In this document: positions 12,961-23,936 of the stretch, one piece after another | Numbering within the stretch: position 1 is the first letter of the stretch | Layout of the letters: each line of letters opens with the position of its first letter | NCBI RefSeq assembly: GCF_024713975.1 | Contig: NC_091115.1 | Coordinates: forward strand, 3,628,501-3,692,500 | Length of the DNA: 64,000 nt | Direction of reading: 5' to 3' | DNA from: Paralichthys olivaceus | Lineage: Eukaryota > Chordata > Actinopteri > Pleuronectiformes > Paralichthyidae | Program-made: the position numbers and the translations under genes | Notes under the pieces: generated by a model | What the model was told of the DNA's origin: nothing | The model's database searches: none | What the model saw: the letters and a program-made list of their open reading frames with translations, nothing else

Positions 12961-15900
12961 ATATATCGCATTTAATTTATTTTGTCCTCTGCTGCAAACC
13001 ACAGGAGAAGAATTCAACTTGTTTGCATAATTTCCTTTCTTTATTACCAAAAGGCCATTTGGGGGCAGAAGTCGGACACAGTGTTAATTAAAGTGCAGAG
13101 ATAAAATTGAACTGTACTTTCTTTGAAATAATTTAATGTAGACTAAAAGTGAAGCCGGGACTGAATGAATTAAACAACAATAAGCTGCAGTATTTTATTG
13201 ATTTTGTTTTAGTTTTTATTCAGTGATGGTGAGATAAACTATAATATTTGATTCTGTGAATATACAAAACTATATTTATCCTTGGCATTACCAGTTAATT
13301 TCTGCAGAGGATTGATATCGCGACACTTTGGTGGTATCGTGCAACCCAAACCCTCTCTACTGTTCCACACATAAATCTCACAGAGCGTGACTAACCCCGG
13401 CGGTAACAAGAGCCGGGGCTTGGCGGTCCCTGCGGACCCGGGCCTGCATGTCAGGGTTTCAGACCCCTCTGCTGTAAGGACCAGGCCCAGAACCTCCGCG
13501 GGCCCCCGGAGACCCTGTGAAACTAAACAGTGAGGTCACCTCTGGGCTCCCATCTCACAGCGAGGATTACACAGAGACACACACACACACAAAGAGCTGA
13601 GGCCACTGAGACTGAACTTGGATTAAGTCATTAGGAGAAACCATCCTCCAAAATCTCAGCCAGAGACTTTCTCTGTAAAAAGATATTCTCCTCTCACGGC
13701 GTTCAACTTTTTATCTGTGAACGGAGCTGGTCGGCCTGTTCTCTCCTTTAGTTTGGGTTTAGAATTAATTCCTCCAGTGGGTTGACTCATTATATTCCTC
13801 ATTAACTCATCATGTTCTTCCTTTTTCTGCACAAACATCACCATTGTCTCGATAAATCCCTTCCTGGGTGTAAGACAATAGCTGCAAAGTGCAGATGCTT
13901 CCCCATCAGCGATACTTCACCCGTCTGACCATTTCCCTGCATGCACCTGCACACACGCTGAAAGAAACCCAACCTCCAATAACTTCCACAACAGTAACAC
14001 AAGATTTTTTATTGTATCAAACAGGTGGCGATGACCTTCAGGGCCGGTGAGATGCACGGCACCAGGCACGACTGGTGTTTGTGTATGCACGTGCACTGGA
14101 CAGTTGATTCTCACTCTCACACACTGGTTTGTTTTTAGTTGGCTGTTTCCTGCATGAGGCGCATGATGCACCAACAACACTTTAACATAATAACATGCTT
14201 TCAATCCATGCTGGTAGAGGGAGGATGCACACAAACACACACACACACACTTGTGCTACAACAGACACACAATCATCGATGCTCAGTTACCCTCTCCTGT
14301 GTTTGGACAGTAATGCTAGTCCTCAGGGTTTTGGGTGTGGAGAGCAACCTGTTGAGAATAATTCACGCGGGTGTCAAAAGTGGGAATCTCAGGATTCTCT
14401 TACACTTTGTGGGCCACACACGTCTGGACGGACCCCACCTTCTGCCCATTTGTCAACATTATACGGATCAATTGTAAATCTCATCTCTTTTATTTCTTTC
14501 AGCCGAGTCATAAATATTGTTGTCTGCAGGTAACTGGGTGGCTAATTGTTTGGGAATGTGCATGTGATATGTGAAAATATTCCATATTATTAAATTGATT
14601 GATAAGATGAATTATCTGTAATCAAACCTCACGTTTTAAGACACTTGTTACTCGTTATCTTTTCTTTGCACTTGAAGTTTAGAGTGTCAGTTTCCTTCAT
14701 TATTCATGCTTCACTTCTGAAGGACTCCTATCATTTTATCTCTATCTCTAATCTAAAAAAGGATTATTAAGCATTATTGGGCTTGAGATATGGTTTCAAA
14801 GGGAGATGCAACTCAATATCAGGTGACAGAGTTCATTGATAAGAGGAAAACGAGACAAACCTCGTTATTTTGTATTGATTTTTGAATTCGGAGGCTTTAA
14901 GAGACTCCAGGAGTGAAAGCAAGACGATAGACAACAGCCATCAGTCGACAACCAGTCGTAGAAAAAGGTTTGTTCATGTCAAATGATGTTGACTTTGGAT
15001 GACGGGCCTGAGGAAGAAGGTTCATTTTGAATCAACAGGTTTTGGGTTTTGGTTTTGGGTAACAAAGGTCTCCCCATTAAGTCTGAGCCAGACAAGGCTG
15101 TGTTCTTTACCCACTGCGGCTTTATGGCTATCATGTTATCATTGCATCCTGCCAACGCTTCGCTTCTCCCTTCACTATCTTCTGCTTCCACAATGGAGCA
15201 CATATAACCAATTATACAGCACAGCAGTGACCCTTTTCTCCCTCGTCAACACTGACATTCATCAATATCCTATTAGTTTCTCTTGGAGCCCGGCGTTTTA
15301 TCCCTCCTCCCCAACCACCACCAGCACCGGCACCACCACCCATCCAAAGTTAAAGAAATCTGGTGTTGTTGTTATCCAAGAGTCTAAAATTCATTCATGT
15401 AACCAAACTCGCTTTGTTCTCGGCTCAGACGCTTCAGGAAAAACTAATACTGGTGGATCATTGTCACCCACGTTGCCATGGCGACAGTCACACTCGCTGA
15501 TGATTAGATTCATTCCGTGTTATCGCCGACCACGTCTCCCCGCCCCACCCGACTCCCAGAGGCAGTGTGATATTAATGATAGCGATGTTCCACCATATCG
15601 CTTACAGGCTGCGACATCAAAGCAACGCTGTGCAAGAAAAAATACGAAATATTTAAAAAAAAAAAACAACTCTATTGATTTGGACTCAATTTCCTCCGGC
15701 GCTGTGCCGTGAAAGTCACTTAGTGTTTATCCTGCGATGAGTCAAAAGAAAAGTACAAGAATAAGAGCTGCAGCGAAGCACAGAGGGCCAGACAGAGGCC
15801 AGCGGGGTCAACGTCAAACCTTCGCTGGCCAGACGAGGGTCTCCTATCGTCTGCTGCCGGGTCAAGGCCGGTGCCCCCACTAAGTCCCCACCAGTGGCTG

Positions 15901-16834
15901 TGTCTGGAAGGCAGATAGGGATACACACTGGACACAGCTAATCCATCACTCCCCAGAATGAGGATAGAATCAATCAGGAGGGACCTTCACATCACTCGCA
16001 ACTAAATCACCATCAGCTGTCAGGTGATAAGCTGCAGACGGCCATTCTCAGAGAGTGTACTACAACTCAGGATGGCAAAATAGGGATGTGAACAGCTGGG
16101 GACATTTCTGTGCCCCCCCCTTCAGGCGTCATTTTTTTATTTTCCTCTTTTGTCAATACCGAGCACTCGCTTATTATTCTTCACATCCATTTGCAGGAAC
16201 AACTCTTTAAGCCTGTCCATCAATACCAGTCCATTTGCGAGGGGCTATTGACATCGCCCGGCCAGTGTTGCGACGCTCTCATCGTGCCTCGCAATGTAAA
16301 GCCCTCTGAGGTCATCGAGAGTTGGCCGGCGAGCGGGCGAGTCAGCGAGCTCGGTCCCTCGCTAATTGATGCGCCCCAGCCGCTCGCTCTTTGAACTGAA
16401 TCCCTGCGTCGTCCACCAGAGAGGAGGCAGATGCCATCAGTGTCCCCTCCCCTTTTGTCTTTGAAACCCAAGCCCCCCCCCCCAACCCCCCGTCTAACCC
16501 TCAGCTTGGGGCACGAGTGAGAGGAGCCGTCTGTTAGCTTAGCTCAGGACAGACAGCTATTCCCCCGCCTGTGAGTTTTGAGGGAGCCAGGCCAAAAAAG
16601 ATTAGCTGTGTTTTCGGTGGGAGATGCAATCATACATGCGGTTTTGGCCTGTGATGCTCGGCCTCAGAGCACGGGAGCCATTGTTTGACTTTAGCCTCGA
16701 CTGGCGTTCCTCCAGCTCTGTGCAATAAGGCTCTGAGGGATTCTCAGACTTTAGGCCTGGAGTTTTGTTACCACACATCATCAAGATAATAACTCGACAA
16801 TAGATACTAGAACATTTTCACAGCTGCTCGTCAG
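12961..16834. other. gene-free stretch, including the longest ORF of the window
   Basis: No recognised exon. A CG-rich patch lies at about 13390-13560. An intronless 237-codon open frame at 14999-15712 resembles no known domain and has a weak start context (T at -3); it is discussed as a finding. A short (CA)n tract lies at about 14235-14250. Confidence 0.5.
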
Positions 16835-16975
16835 GTCCTGACAAATTCCACTGTGGAACAGGGTCGGCCCCTTATCGCCAAAAACTCTTAAATCTTGTTG
16901 TCATTCCAAGTTGACGCCTTCGTCTACGTGTACGGCTCCTCTTTTTCATCCTGACATATTTGAATTATTTTAGTA
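16835..16975. repeat. degraded interspersed repeat, copy 2
   Basis: The segment CCAAAAACTCTTAAATCT followed by TTCCAAGTTGACGCCTTCGTC corresponds to the core at 4150-4240, same orientation, about 12.7 kb away. The two copies are clearly diverged. Confidence 0.5.
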
Positions 16976-18048
16976 TCACACATTCTGTATTCTCACATTG
17001 GGTCACTCTGACATTCTACAGAGTTTTTACTCGGGCACTGACAGGATAAACTTTGGAGAATGTCCCTGGCAACTGACTCGGACGTTGGCGTCCTCACATA
17101 CATTTGGTGCAAGTCTGAAAGCAGCAACAGCGTGTGGCACTTTAAGTCCTATAAAAGTTTTCACAGCTTTTTCTTGGAGTGTGGTCTCCTTGATTTTTGT
17201 GAGTTCCACCCTGAAAACCTGCATGATTCTCAACTCTCAGTGTTTTGTGCGTCATGTGCGTCTTAAAGAAAGACTGATGATCATTGTGTGTAGCGAGGTA
17301 ATGACGTGACAAATTATCCATATTCTTTCTCGTAAATTTGAAGCTGCAGTTTGAATAATAGTTGTGATGTATGAACAGAAGCAGCAGCACAACTTTTGGG
17401 TAACGCATGTCATTACCGGCCTCACTGATGGAAAAGCAATCTCTAGAAAGTAGATGGGTCTATAGAGAGAGGGAGGATTGCTTTCTAAAGAAGATTACTT
17501 TTTCAAGATGCTATTAATAGCATGCACTGCTGTGGCGTAAAATTATTTCTGGCTGGTAATAACACTGGCTAATAAACTCCAGCACACACAGAAGGAATTT
17601 GTGCTTATTGTCTCCACCTGTTGCGGCCTCTGACCCTCCATGGCACTGAAATGACTTCATTTTTCCACCATTCAACCTTCCGGCTATGACTAACTTTTAG
17701 TTTTAAACTACATTATATTAGCGTTGAAAAATGCCCTGTGTTTCAATACTAAGGGAACTATTTTTTTTTTTTACATATCTGTCACCTAATCCACATCCAC
17801 ACCAAAATGCAATGTTTTTTTTTGTAGATGGTTTATCACTCTATAAACTGCAGGACCATCAATCTTTAATTTTCTCTGGATCAATATCTGATGAAAATCT
17901 GATGAAATATTGAACTGTCCCATCACATCTTCTCTAAGAATCGTCACCTTTATTGAGATATGAGCTCTTGTTTTCCACTCACTCATCAGAGCCTCTTTGC
18001 AGCAGGGTGAGTGGAGCGGTGATCCTGGAGGTCGACGGGTCGTGATCC

Positions 18049-18136
18049 CAGGTGAGGCATTGTCATCGGGCCCACGGCCACGGCATTTAACCCCCGATTG
18101 GCTAATTCATATCCCAGGTGTGGAGCTGGGTTATAT
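18049..18136 (+). promoter_or_regulatory. promoter- or enhancer-like patch upstream of myf6
   Basis: Two identical E-boxes (CAGGTG at 18049-18054 and 18115-18120), an inverted CCAAT box (ATTGG, 18097-18101) and a TATA-like TTATAT (18131-18136) lie within 90 bases of GC-rich sequence, about 3.3 kb before the myf6 start codon. The motifs are visible; function is inference. Chance clustering is possible. Confidence 0.25.
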
Positions 18137-18303
18137 GCGGTGTGTCCGTCACGGTGCTCAGGGTTTCCTCTGAAACAGCCTGGTGAGTCTGTCTGAGGAG
18201 GCAGGAGGTCCAGTTAGACCGCGGGGGGAGGTGTTCGATGGGGGAGGAGAGCCAGGACAGGAGAGGTCCTGCAGTTCATGTTCATTATCAGCTCTGAATG
18301 TGA

Positions 18304-18320
18304 CCCCCCCCCCCCCCCCC
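18304..18320. repeat. C homopolymer, 17 bases
   Basis: Uninterrupted run of C. Its length is likely to vary between alleles and may be inaccurate in sequencing. Confidence 0.9.
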
Positions 18321-19220
18321 ATGTCAACACTAGTCCTAACTGGATCAACGTTCTGACACCTGGAGGGAGAAAGATCACATGACACCATCAGAAAGTTGAG
18401 ATCAGTTAAATACGAAAAATATCCCCCAAAAAAAACTATGGTAAAACATTTTTAGACTCCATACTGTTTTGTTTTCAATGTATTCTACTATATTATAAAT
18501 TGTTGACAGGTTTTATTACCTCATTTTATCTTCGATTATCTTATTTTACCTAAAACTGCCTTATGTTATTTCATAAGTATTGTGTGTGCCTGAATGCTTT
18601 CTGTTTGCAGTTTGACCGGTTGGCCGCAGCACAGCACATTTTCCATCTGCTCGCCATAAAGATCAGGACAGACCTGGTCCTGCATTTTCTGTCGCTGCCA
18701 CTTCACGTCAGCTTCATGGAAACAAACAGTCACAGGGCAAAGTGACAAATGGAGATGAAGCAACCCTGATGATAAATACATGAGATAAATTGTTGCAACA
18801 AATGGAAAAATAAAAAATGAACCCCGACTCCAAATGTAATTGGCCTGAAATGAAACAAACACATTTCTACATGGAGTCGTGTCCTGACTGTGTATTATCC
18901 CCCCCCCCCCCAGAGTTACTGTGCATCCTGAACGCACCGTAAATCCCGGTCAGTGACGAGGACCTGACGCTTCAGCTGTCAGGGAGAATCATGGGATACA
19001 GACTCAGGCCTCTCAGGGAAGGAGGAGGCGGAGTCAGGATTGACCGTGGGAAGTGTAAATCTGTCTGGACTCCAAAGACGCTCGGAGTCAAACAGCATCT
19101 GAACCAAAAACACGTATGACAACAACAGTTACTCGTCTTTACACCAACACGACAGTCTTATTGGAAATTTCAGTAAAACATTTTGTCTTTTTAGATTGGA
19201 TTGAAAATCCCTAATCCACA

Positions 19221-19333
19221 GCTGCACCAATATTTAATGGGTTCGTCCTCGACCCTTAGCGCATCCTCCCTCCAAGTTTCATGTTAATCAGTTCAGCAGT
19301 TTTTGTGTAATCCTGGTCACAAACACACAGACA
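19221..19333 (+). repeat. dispersed teleost-type repeat fragment
   Basis: The sequence contains TTTAATGGGTTCGTCC, TCCAAGTTTCATG and GTTCAGCAGTTTTTGTGTAA in that order. I recall this order from a repeat widespread in teleost genomes; I cannot name the family with certainty. Related fragments in this window lie at 41526-41640 and 53080-53135 (inverted) and at 51410-51483 (same orientation). Confidence 0.55.
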
Positions 19334-20105
19334 TGATATGATGAAGCTGATAAACTAGTTCTGGACAGTATGGTTGAATATGGTATCACATTACAAATGT
19401 TTGATTCACTTGATATCAATAACTATTATGATGAATATGACACTTTTATTATTATTTATAACTGTATCCTCCCGTGAGCCTTCAGTCCCAACAGACGACT
19501 GGAAATTAAAATCGGAGTTCATTATTTTTGACATGGGAAGAAAAAAACAGAAACAATCTCCTGAACTGCTCCGGAATTGATTGCATTGGTGTTGTGGGAT
19601 TTTACAGGACTGTCAGTAATGGCGGCTCCGGGGCCATAAATTAATTTTAATTAGGAGATTCTGATGTAAGAGGCTGAAGTGAAGCGTTTTCCCACTTTCC
19701 CTAACTCTCAGTAACCGTCTGTGAAGGTAAAAAGTTGCTCCACTCACAAGCCGAGCTGTAATTCTCTCTTCCCGCGAAGGGTTCCTGTAAATCAGAATAA
19801 TTTAAAACTCACTCTTGACATTTCCACCAGTAAATAAACTCAAAAGTCAGGAGGTTTTCATTGGTCTCTACCTGGTAAACATCCGGCGTGTGTGCCTTTC
19901 TGCCGCCGTCTCGTTTCATTTCATAACACAAGGTCACGCCGCCGTACAAAAATAGGAATCCCTCACATTCCTGCCTGTGAAGCTTCCAATCGTGGACCTT
20001 TCAGGGTACAGGGAGAAATGCAGCGGGCCATATATCACCAACGTCACCTCCTCACAGCCTTTTTATGAATCTCTTTTATGAATGTGAGATGAATGAGCCG
20101 GGGTC

Positions 20106-20167
20106 CTATTTATAACCATCATATACACACATGTGTTTTGACTCTGCACATTCCAGTCTATTTATAA
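20106..20167 (+). promoter_or_regulatory. candidate muscle enhancer module upstream of myf6
   Basis: Two exact MEF2 consensus sites (CTATTTATAA at 20106-20115 and 20158-20167) bracket an overlapping E-box pair (CACATGTG, 20128-20135) and an MCAT/TEAD element (CATTCC, 20149-20154). The module spans 62 bases and lies about 1.3 kb before the myf6 start codon. A further CATTCC lies at 19966-19971, and a MEF2 site (20419-20428) with a CACATG E-box (20411-20416) follows. MEF2, MRF and TEAD sites are the classic combination in skeletal muscle enhancers. The motifs are seen directly; activity is inferred. Confidence 0.4.
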
Positions 20168-20269
20168 TGGGGTTTTCTACACGTTACAAACTGGTGCGTG
20201 AGGGACTCGATGGCTCCTGTGTGTGGAGGACATCGTAATCTCACTGGGAGTTATTTAAGATAATGGACG

Positions 20270-21065
20270 ACAATATAGTAATATTATAGTATAGAAGCAG
20301 ATAGACGGTAGAGCATAGTAGAGTACAAGTACAAGTACAAACCAGCAGAGAAGTGATACTATAAACTATACTACTAAACCTCCTATTAGAAATGTGTCTT
20401 TATATTCGTTCACATGCTCTATTTTTAATGTGTATGTGATTTAGCTCATTAGTGTCCTCTTGAACATTATCCATTTTATATTATATCATATTGTTTGCTA
20501 TTGTGAATTTATACCTAGATATAGTTTTTATATACATCTTTTTATGGTTGTACTATTTACAACACACTGCGATTTGATATACTTTGTTGTATCTATACCC
20601 ATTTATATATATATATATGTATACTTACAGAATTTCATCCTGATATTCTTTTTGCAAAACTGTATCTGTATCTATATGGGTATAAACAGTCTGTACATGC
20701 ATATATATATATATATATATATGTATGGGTACTTCTATTTTAACATCGCCTTACACTAAAGCACAAATACCAAGTTATACTAAGACTTAAATATCACTTA
20801 TAGTTATGGTACTATATACTTAAATATAGTTTAACTGTACTATATACAATATACTGGTATTTAGTATACTACAGTGAATTATATATATAGCACATTTTAA
20901 ACTCATATTCATATTTATACCTGCCTATAACAGTCTAATATGTATATGTTGATATCTTTATACTAATGAACAAATACAGTTTGAGTCTCTGAACTTTACT
21001 CAAGTTTATCTCCATACAAACAATATCTCAATAGTGAAGGGTTTATATTATATTCATGCATTTGT
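20270..21065. other. AT-rich stretch upstream of the myf6 promoter
   Basis: This is a long AT-rich block with many TATA and ATA runs and two (AT)n tracts, at about 20605-20618 and 20699-20722. No coding signal was seen. The 99-residue frame at 20460-20759 is a low-complexity artefact rich in I and Y. Confidence 0.6.
20699..20722. repeat. (AT)n microsatellite
   Basis: About 12 alternating AT units in an AT-rich region. Confidence 0.9.
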
Positions 21066-21365
21066 ATTTATCTATTTTTTATCACATTTGACTTCCTGCT
21101 GCTGTAACAAGTGAGTCTTATCTCACCTGCTCTTGTCTCTGTGTTTTCTTGTTGACGGTGGATCGAGCCTGTTTATGCGCTTCACTTTATGCAGAAATCT
21201 AAAGCACCTGTCATGAAACCTGAGGTGACACTTCGATACCTCCGGAGGCCTTAATGCACATATTTATTTCCCGTACACACAAAGTCAGTGGGTTGTAAAG
21301 AGCCATTGAAAAGGAAGATGCTTGATGCAGTGTGGCAGCCAAACTGTTGGATAGAGTTTCACATT

Positions 21366-21375
21366 CTATATATAA
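21366..21375 (+). promoter_or_regulatory. myf6 TATA element coinciding with a MEF2 site
   Basis: CTATATATAA fits the MEF2 consensus YTAWWWWTAR exactly and also supplies a TATA box. It sits 89 bases before the start codon at 21455, which would place the transcription start near 21400. E-boxes CACCTG lie upstream at 21124-21129 and 21205-21210. Mammalian Mrf4 promoters are known to depend on MEF2 and E-box sites, so the arrangement fits. Confidence 0.6.
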
Positions 21376-21454
21376 GCCTGGTGACTTGTGTCCCTGCTGC
21401 TCTATTTAAATGCCACAGCCCCACTGTCAAAACAAGGGAGAGGGGCGCAACAAT

Positions 21455-22586
21455 ATGATGGACCTTTTTGAGACCAACACTTATCTTTTCAGTGATTTGC
21501 GTTATTTGGAGGAGGGGGATCATGGACCACTGCAGCACCTGGACATGGCGGGGGTGTCCCCTCTGTACAACGGCGACGACAGCCCGCTGTCTCCGGGCCA
21601 GGACCCTAATATTCCGTCCGAGACCGGAGGGGAGAGCAGCGGGGAGGAACACGTCCTTGCGCCACCGGGGCTCCGTGCGCACTGCGAGGGCCAGTGCCTC
21701 ATGTGGGCCTGCAAGGTCTGCAAGAGGAGGTCCGCGCCCACGGACCGACGCAAGGCCGCCACGCTGAGGGAGAGGAGGAGGCTGAAGAAGATCAACGAGG
21801 CCTTCGAAGCGCTGAAGAGGAAAACCGTGGCCAACCCCAACCAGAGGCTGCCCAAGGTGGAGATTTTACGCAGCGCCATCAGCTACATTGAGCGGCTGCA
21901 GGAGCTGCTGCAAACGCTGGATGAGCAGGAGGAGAAATCCCAACACGGATCAACACATAACTCTAAAGAACACAGTGTAAGCTCATAAACCTTCCCCTAA
22001 ATATTCCTTGTGATAGTCAGATGGCTTTATAGGGATATAATGATGACTTCATAATGAACTCCCTGCTGGAATATATCTGTGGGGCCTATTATGGTTTTCT
22101 GATGTGTTTGTCTCAGCGTCTCTGTGATATTCTTATTCCAGCAGGGTTTTAACAGCAGGATATATTCAGTAATGACATCCCTAATGTCACTTCCCACATC
22201 TTTTTCTATGTGTATTTCCCTGGGATCTTTAAAAAAGTGCTTTTCTGCAAAGTGCACGCATCAGAACGTGTGCGTTGACATGTGATGTGTGTTCCTGCAC
22301 AGGCTGCCAGTCAGGAGTACCTCTGGAAAAAGTCCTCCGAGCCCTGGCTGACCTCTGCTGACCATTCCACCGCCGCGGCAATGACAACACTGAGAGAAGG
22401 TAAAGCTGTCTTTCTTTTTTACGACGGGCAGGAAACGCAGCGGTCAAGTGGGGACTAGAGGTCAGTTTGTTTTGTGTCACAGGAACCGGCGGGTCCTCGG
22501 GTTCCTCCAGCCTCCTGCGTCTGTCCTCCATCGTGGACAGCATCACCCACGACGAGAAGAGCCGCTCCAACGCCCCGGAGAACTGA
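21455..22586 (+). CDS. myf6: Myogenic factor 6 (MRF4), bHLH transcription factor, complete
   Basis: Skeletal muscle bHLH activator that binds E-boxes as a heterodimer with E proteins in the nucleus and promotes myogenic determination and differentiation. Three coding exons: 21455-21976, 22303-22399 and 22483-22586, with GT-AG introns of 326 and 83 bases; the protein is 240 residues. The N-terminus MMDLFETN is the family hallmark. A Cys/His-rich segment with the conserved tryptophan motif ([10 protein letters not shown]) lies at about 77-93. The basic region ([16 protein letters not shown], about 97-112) carries the myogenic Ala-Thr pair, and helix-loop-helix follows to about 152. The C-terminus has the helix-III motif LSSIVDSI. 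Start chosen at the conserved MMD; the second ATG (21458) has A at -3 and G at +4. An in-frame ATG at 21410 could add 15 residues but has a weak context. myf5 follows in the same orientation about 5 kb downstream. Confidence 0.97.
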
Positions 22587-22732
22587 GGCATCGGCGACGA
22601 CCTTCATACCCGACGACAACATTTCAAATTCTAAAACTTCCATTATCGTTTCCATGAGTCGGCCATTCTGGCAGGAGCAACAACTTTGTACATATTTTCT
22701 AAGAATGAGACATTAAGATTTATTTATTTTGT

Positions 22733-22796
22733 ATTAAAAGGCTGGAAAATTGATATTGTATTTAAATATTTGTACATAACTGACCGTGAAAATAAA
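22733..22796 (+). terminator. myf6 polyadenylation signals
   Basis: ATTAAA at 22733-22738 and AATAAA at 22791-22796 lie 147 and 205 bases after the myf6 stop codon, in AT-rich 3' UTR-like sequence. Cleavage near 22815 is inferred. Confidence 0.7.
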
Positions 22797-23886
22797 CTTT
22801 TTTCATTTCAGCAATCGACTGTAATCCTCATTTTTCAGGGGCATGTGTGAAAGTTCATTTTCATCCACCTCCTTATGCATAACACGCATCAGCTCTGCTG
22901 TGGATACGCCTGCCATCCACACTCTCCTGAGTTTTAGAGCCGGTAATACAGAAAAGTTTGAAAACCCCGGGGCTGGACGGAAGAAACAGAGATTTTTGGA
23001 TGACGTAGACCCTCACAACAGCTTGCTGATTGGGCCTTTTCGATCACGACTTAGCCTTCGATGATTTCCCATCACATGAGCCCCTCCCAGAACAAAACCA
23101 CCGACACTAGCCTCAGTTACCAGCGTAGAACGTGACGTGGAGAATCAACTACGAGTCTTGCGGACCCTGTTTTCTTTGCTGACAGCTGTGCAGTGAACTG
23201 TTTACATTTGCAGGAGACGAGCTATTGTTCGCCCAGATCCTGTTTACAGCGGCACGCACACATGTCCAACGTGTGTGAGTGGTCGTGTGACGTGCAGGTT
23301 TAAAATGGTTCAAGATCAGAACTGATACGGAGCCCAAATGTGGACAGAGATCGTTTTACTTCGGAAACGCTGTTCTCAAGTGAAAACGAAGTGATGCTCA
23401 ACCTCAAGCTCCAGGTTCAGGTCCCCCCAACATTCATGGCTATTAGAGGCCCATAAAAGAGAGTGTGACGCCGGGCTGCCTCTCTTTGTTCCAGCAGGTC
23501 TGATCCCACAACAGTAACTCGAGTCCACTGCAAACACCCCCGCTCTCCTGCTCCTATCACATGTTGGGGGACATGGAAAGTTGCGGGCGGCAGGCACGAG
23601 TGCAAAGCCCAGCGGCATGATGAAGTTATTTGAGCCATTAGGGCCTTGCTTCATCATCGCTCGCTGTGTCGTCAGAGCCTCCGCAGTGCGAGCTGTTAAA
23701 ATGTGTGACAGGACGCTAACGGCACGGAGATCCATGGAGTCTTGTTGTCGTGTATTGACATGAGAGGCAGGTTTGGGGTGGGGGGGTGTTTGACAACGAC
23801 GTTGGGGTGCGTTGGCCTCTCCCTCAGATCTCTGTGGATGACACAGAGCCCTGCTGACCTCTGGGAGCTGGCCTCATCTCTCAGGC

Positions 23887-23889
<3 letters not shown>

Positions 23890-23926
<37 letters not shown>

Positions 23927-23936
23927 ACACACACAC
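23890..23936. repeat. (CA)n microsatellite
   Basis: About 23 CA units with one T interruption. Confidence 0.95.

Larger units (their letters stand above)
16976..19220. other. gene-free stretch upstream of myf6
   Basis: No exon recognised. It contains the promoter-like patch at 18049-18136 and two cytosine homopolymers, at 18304-18320 and 18899-18911. Confidence 0.55.

Noticed and set aside
1-21000. ptprq, expected upstream of myf6 by synteny
   Set aside because: No tyrosine-phosphatase signature (HCSAGVGRTG or WPDHGVP type) or fibronectin exon was seen in any frame by eye.
21468-21891. Long frames overlapping myf6 and (27390-28042) myf5 exon 1
   Set aside because: They are other-frame shadows of GC-rich coding exons; the bHLH frame is the conserved one.
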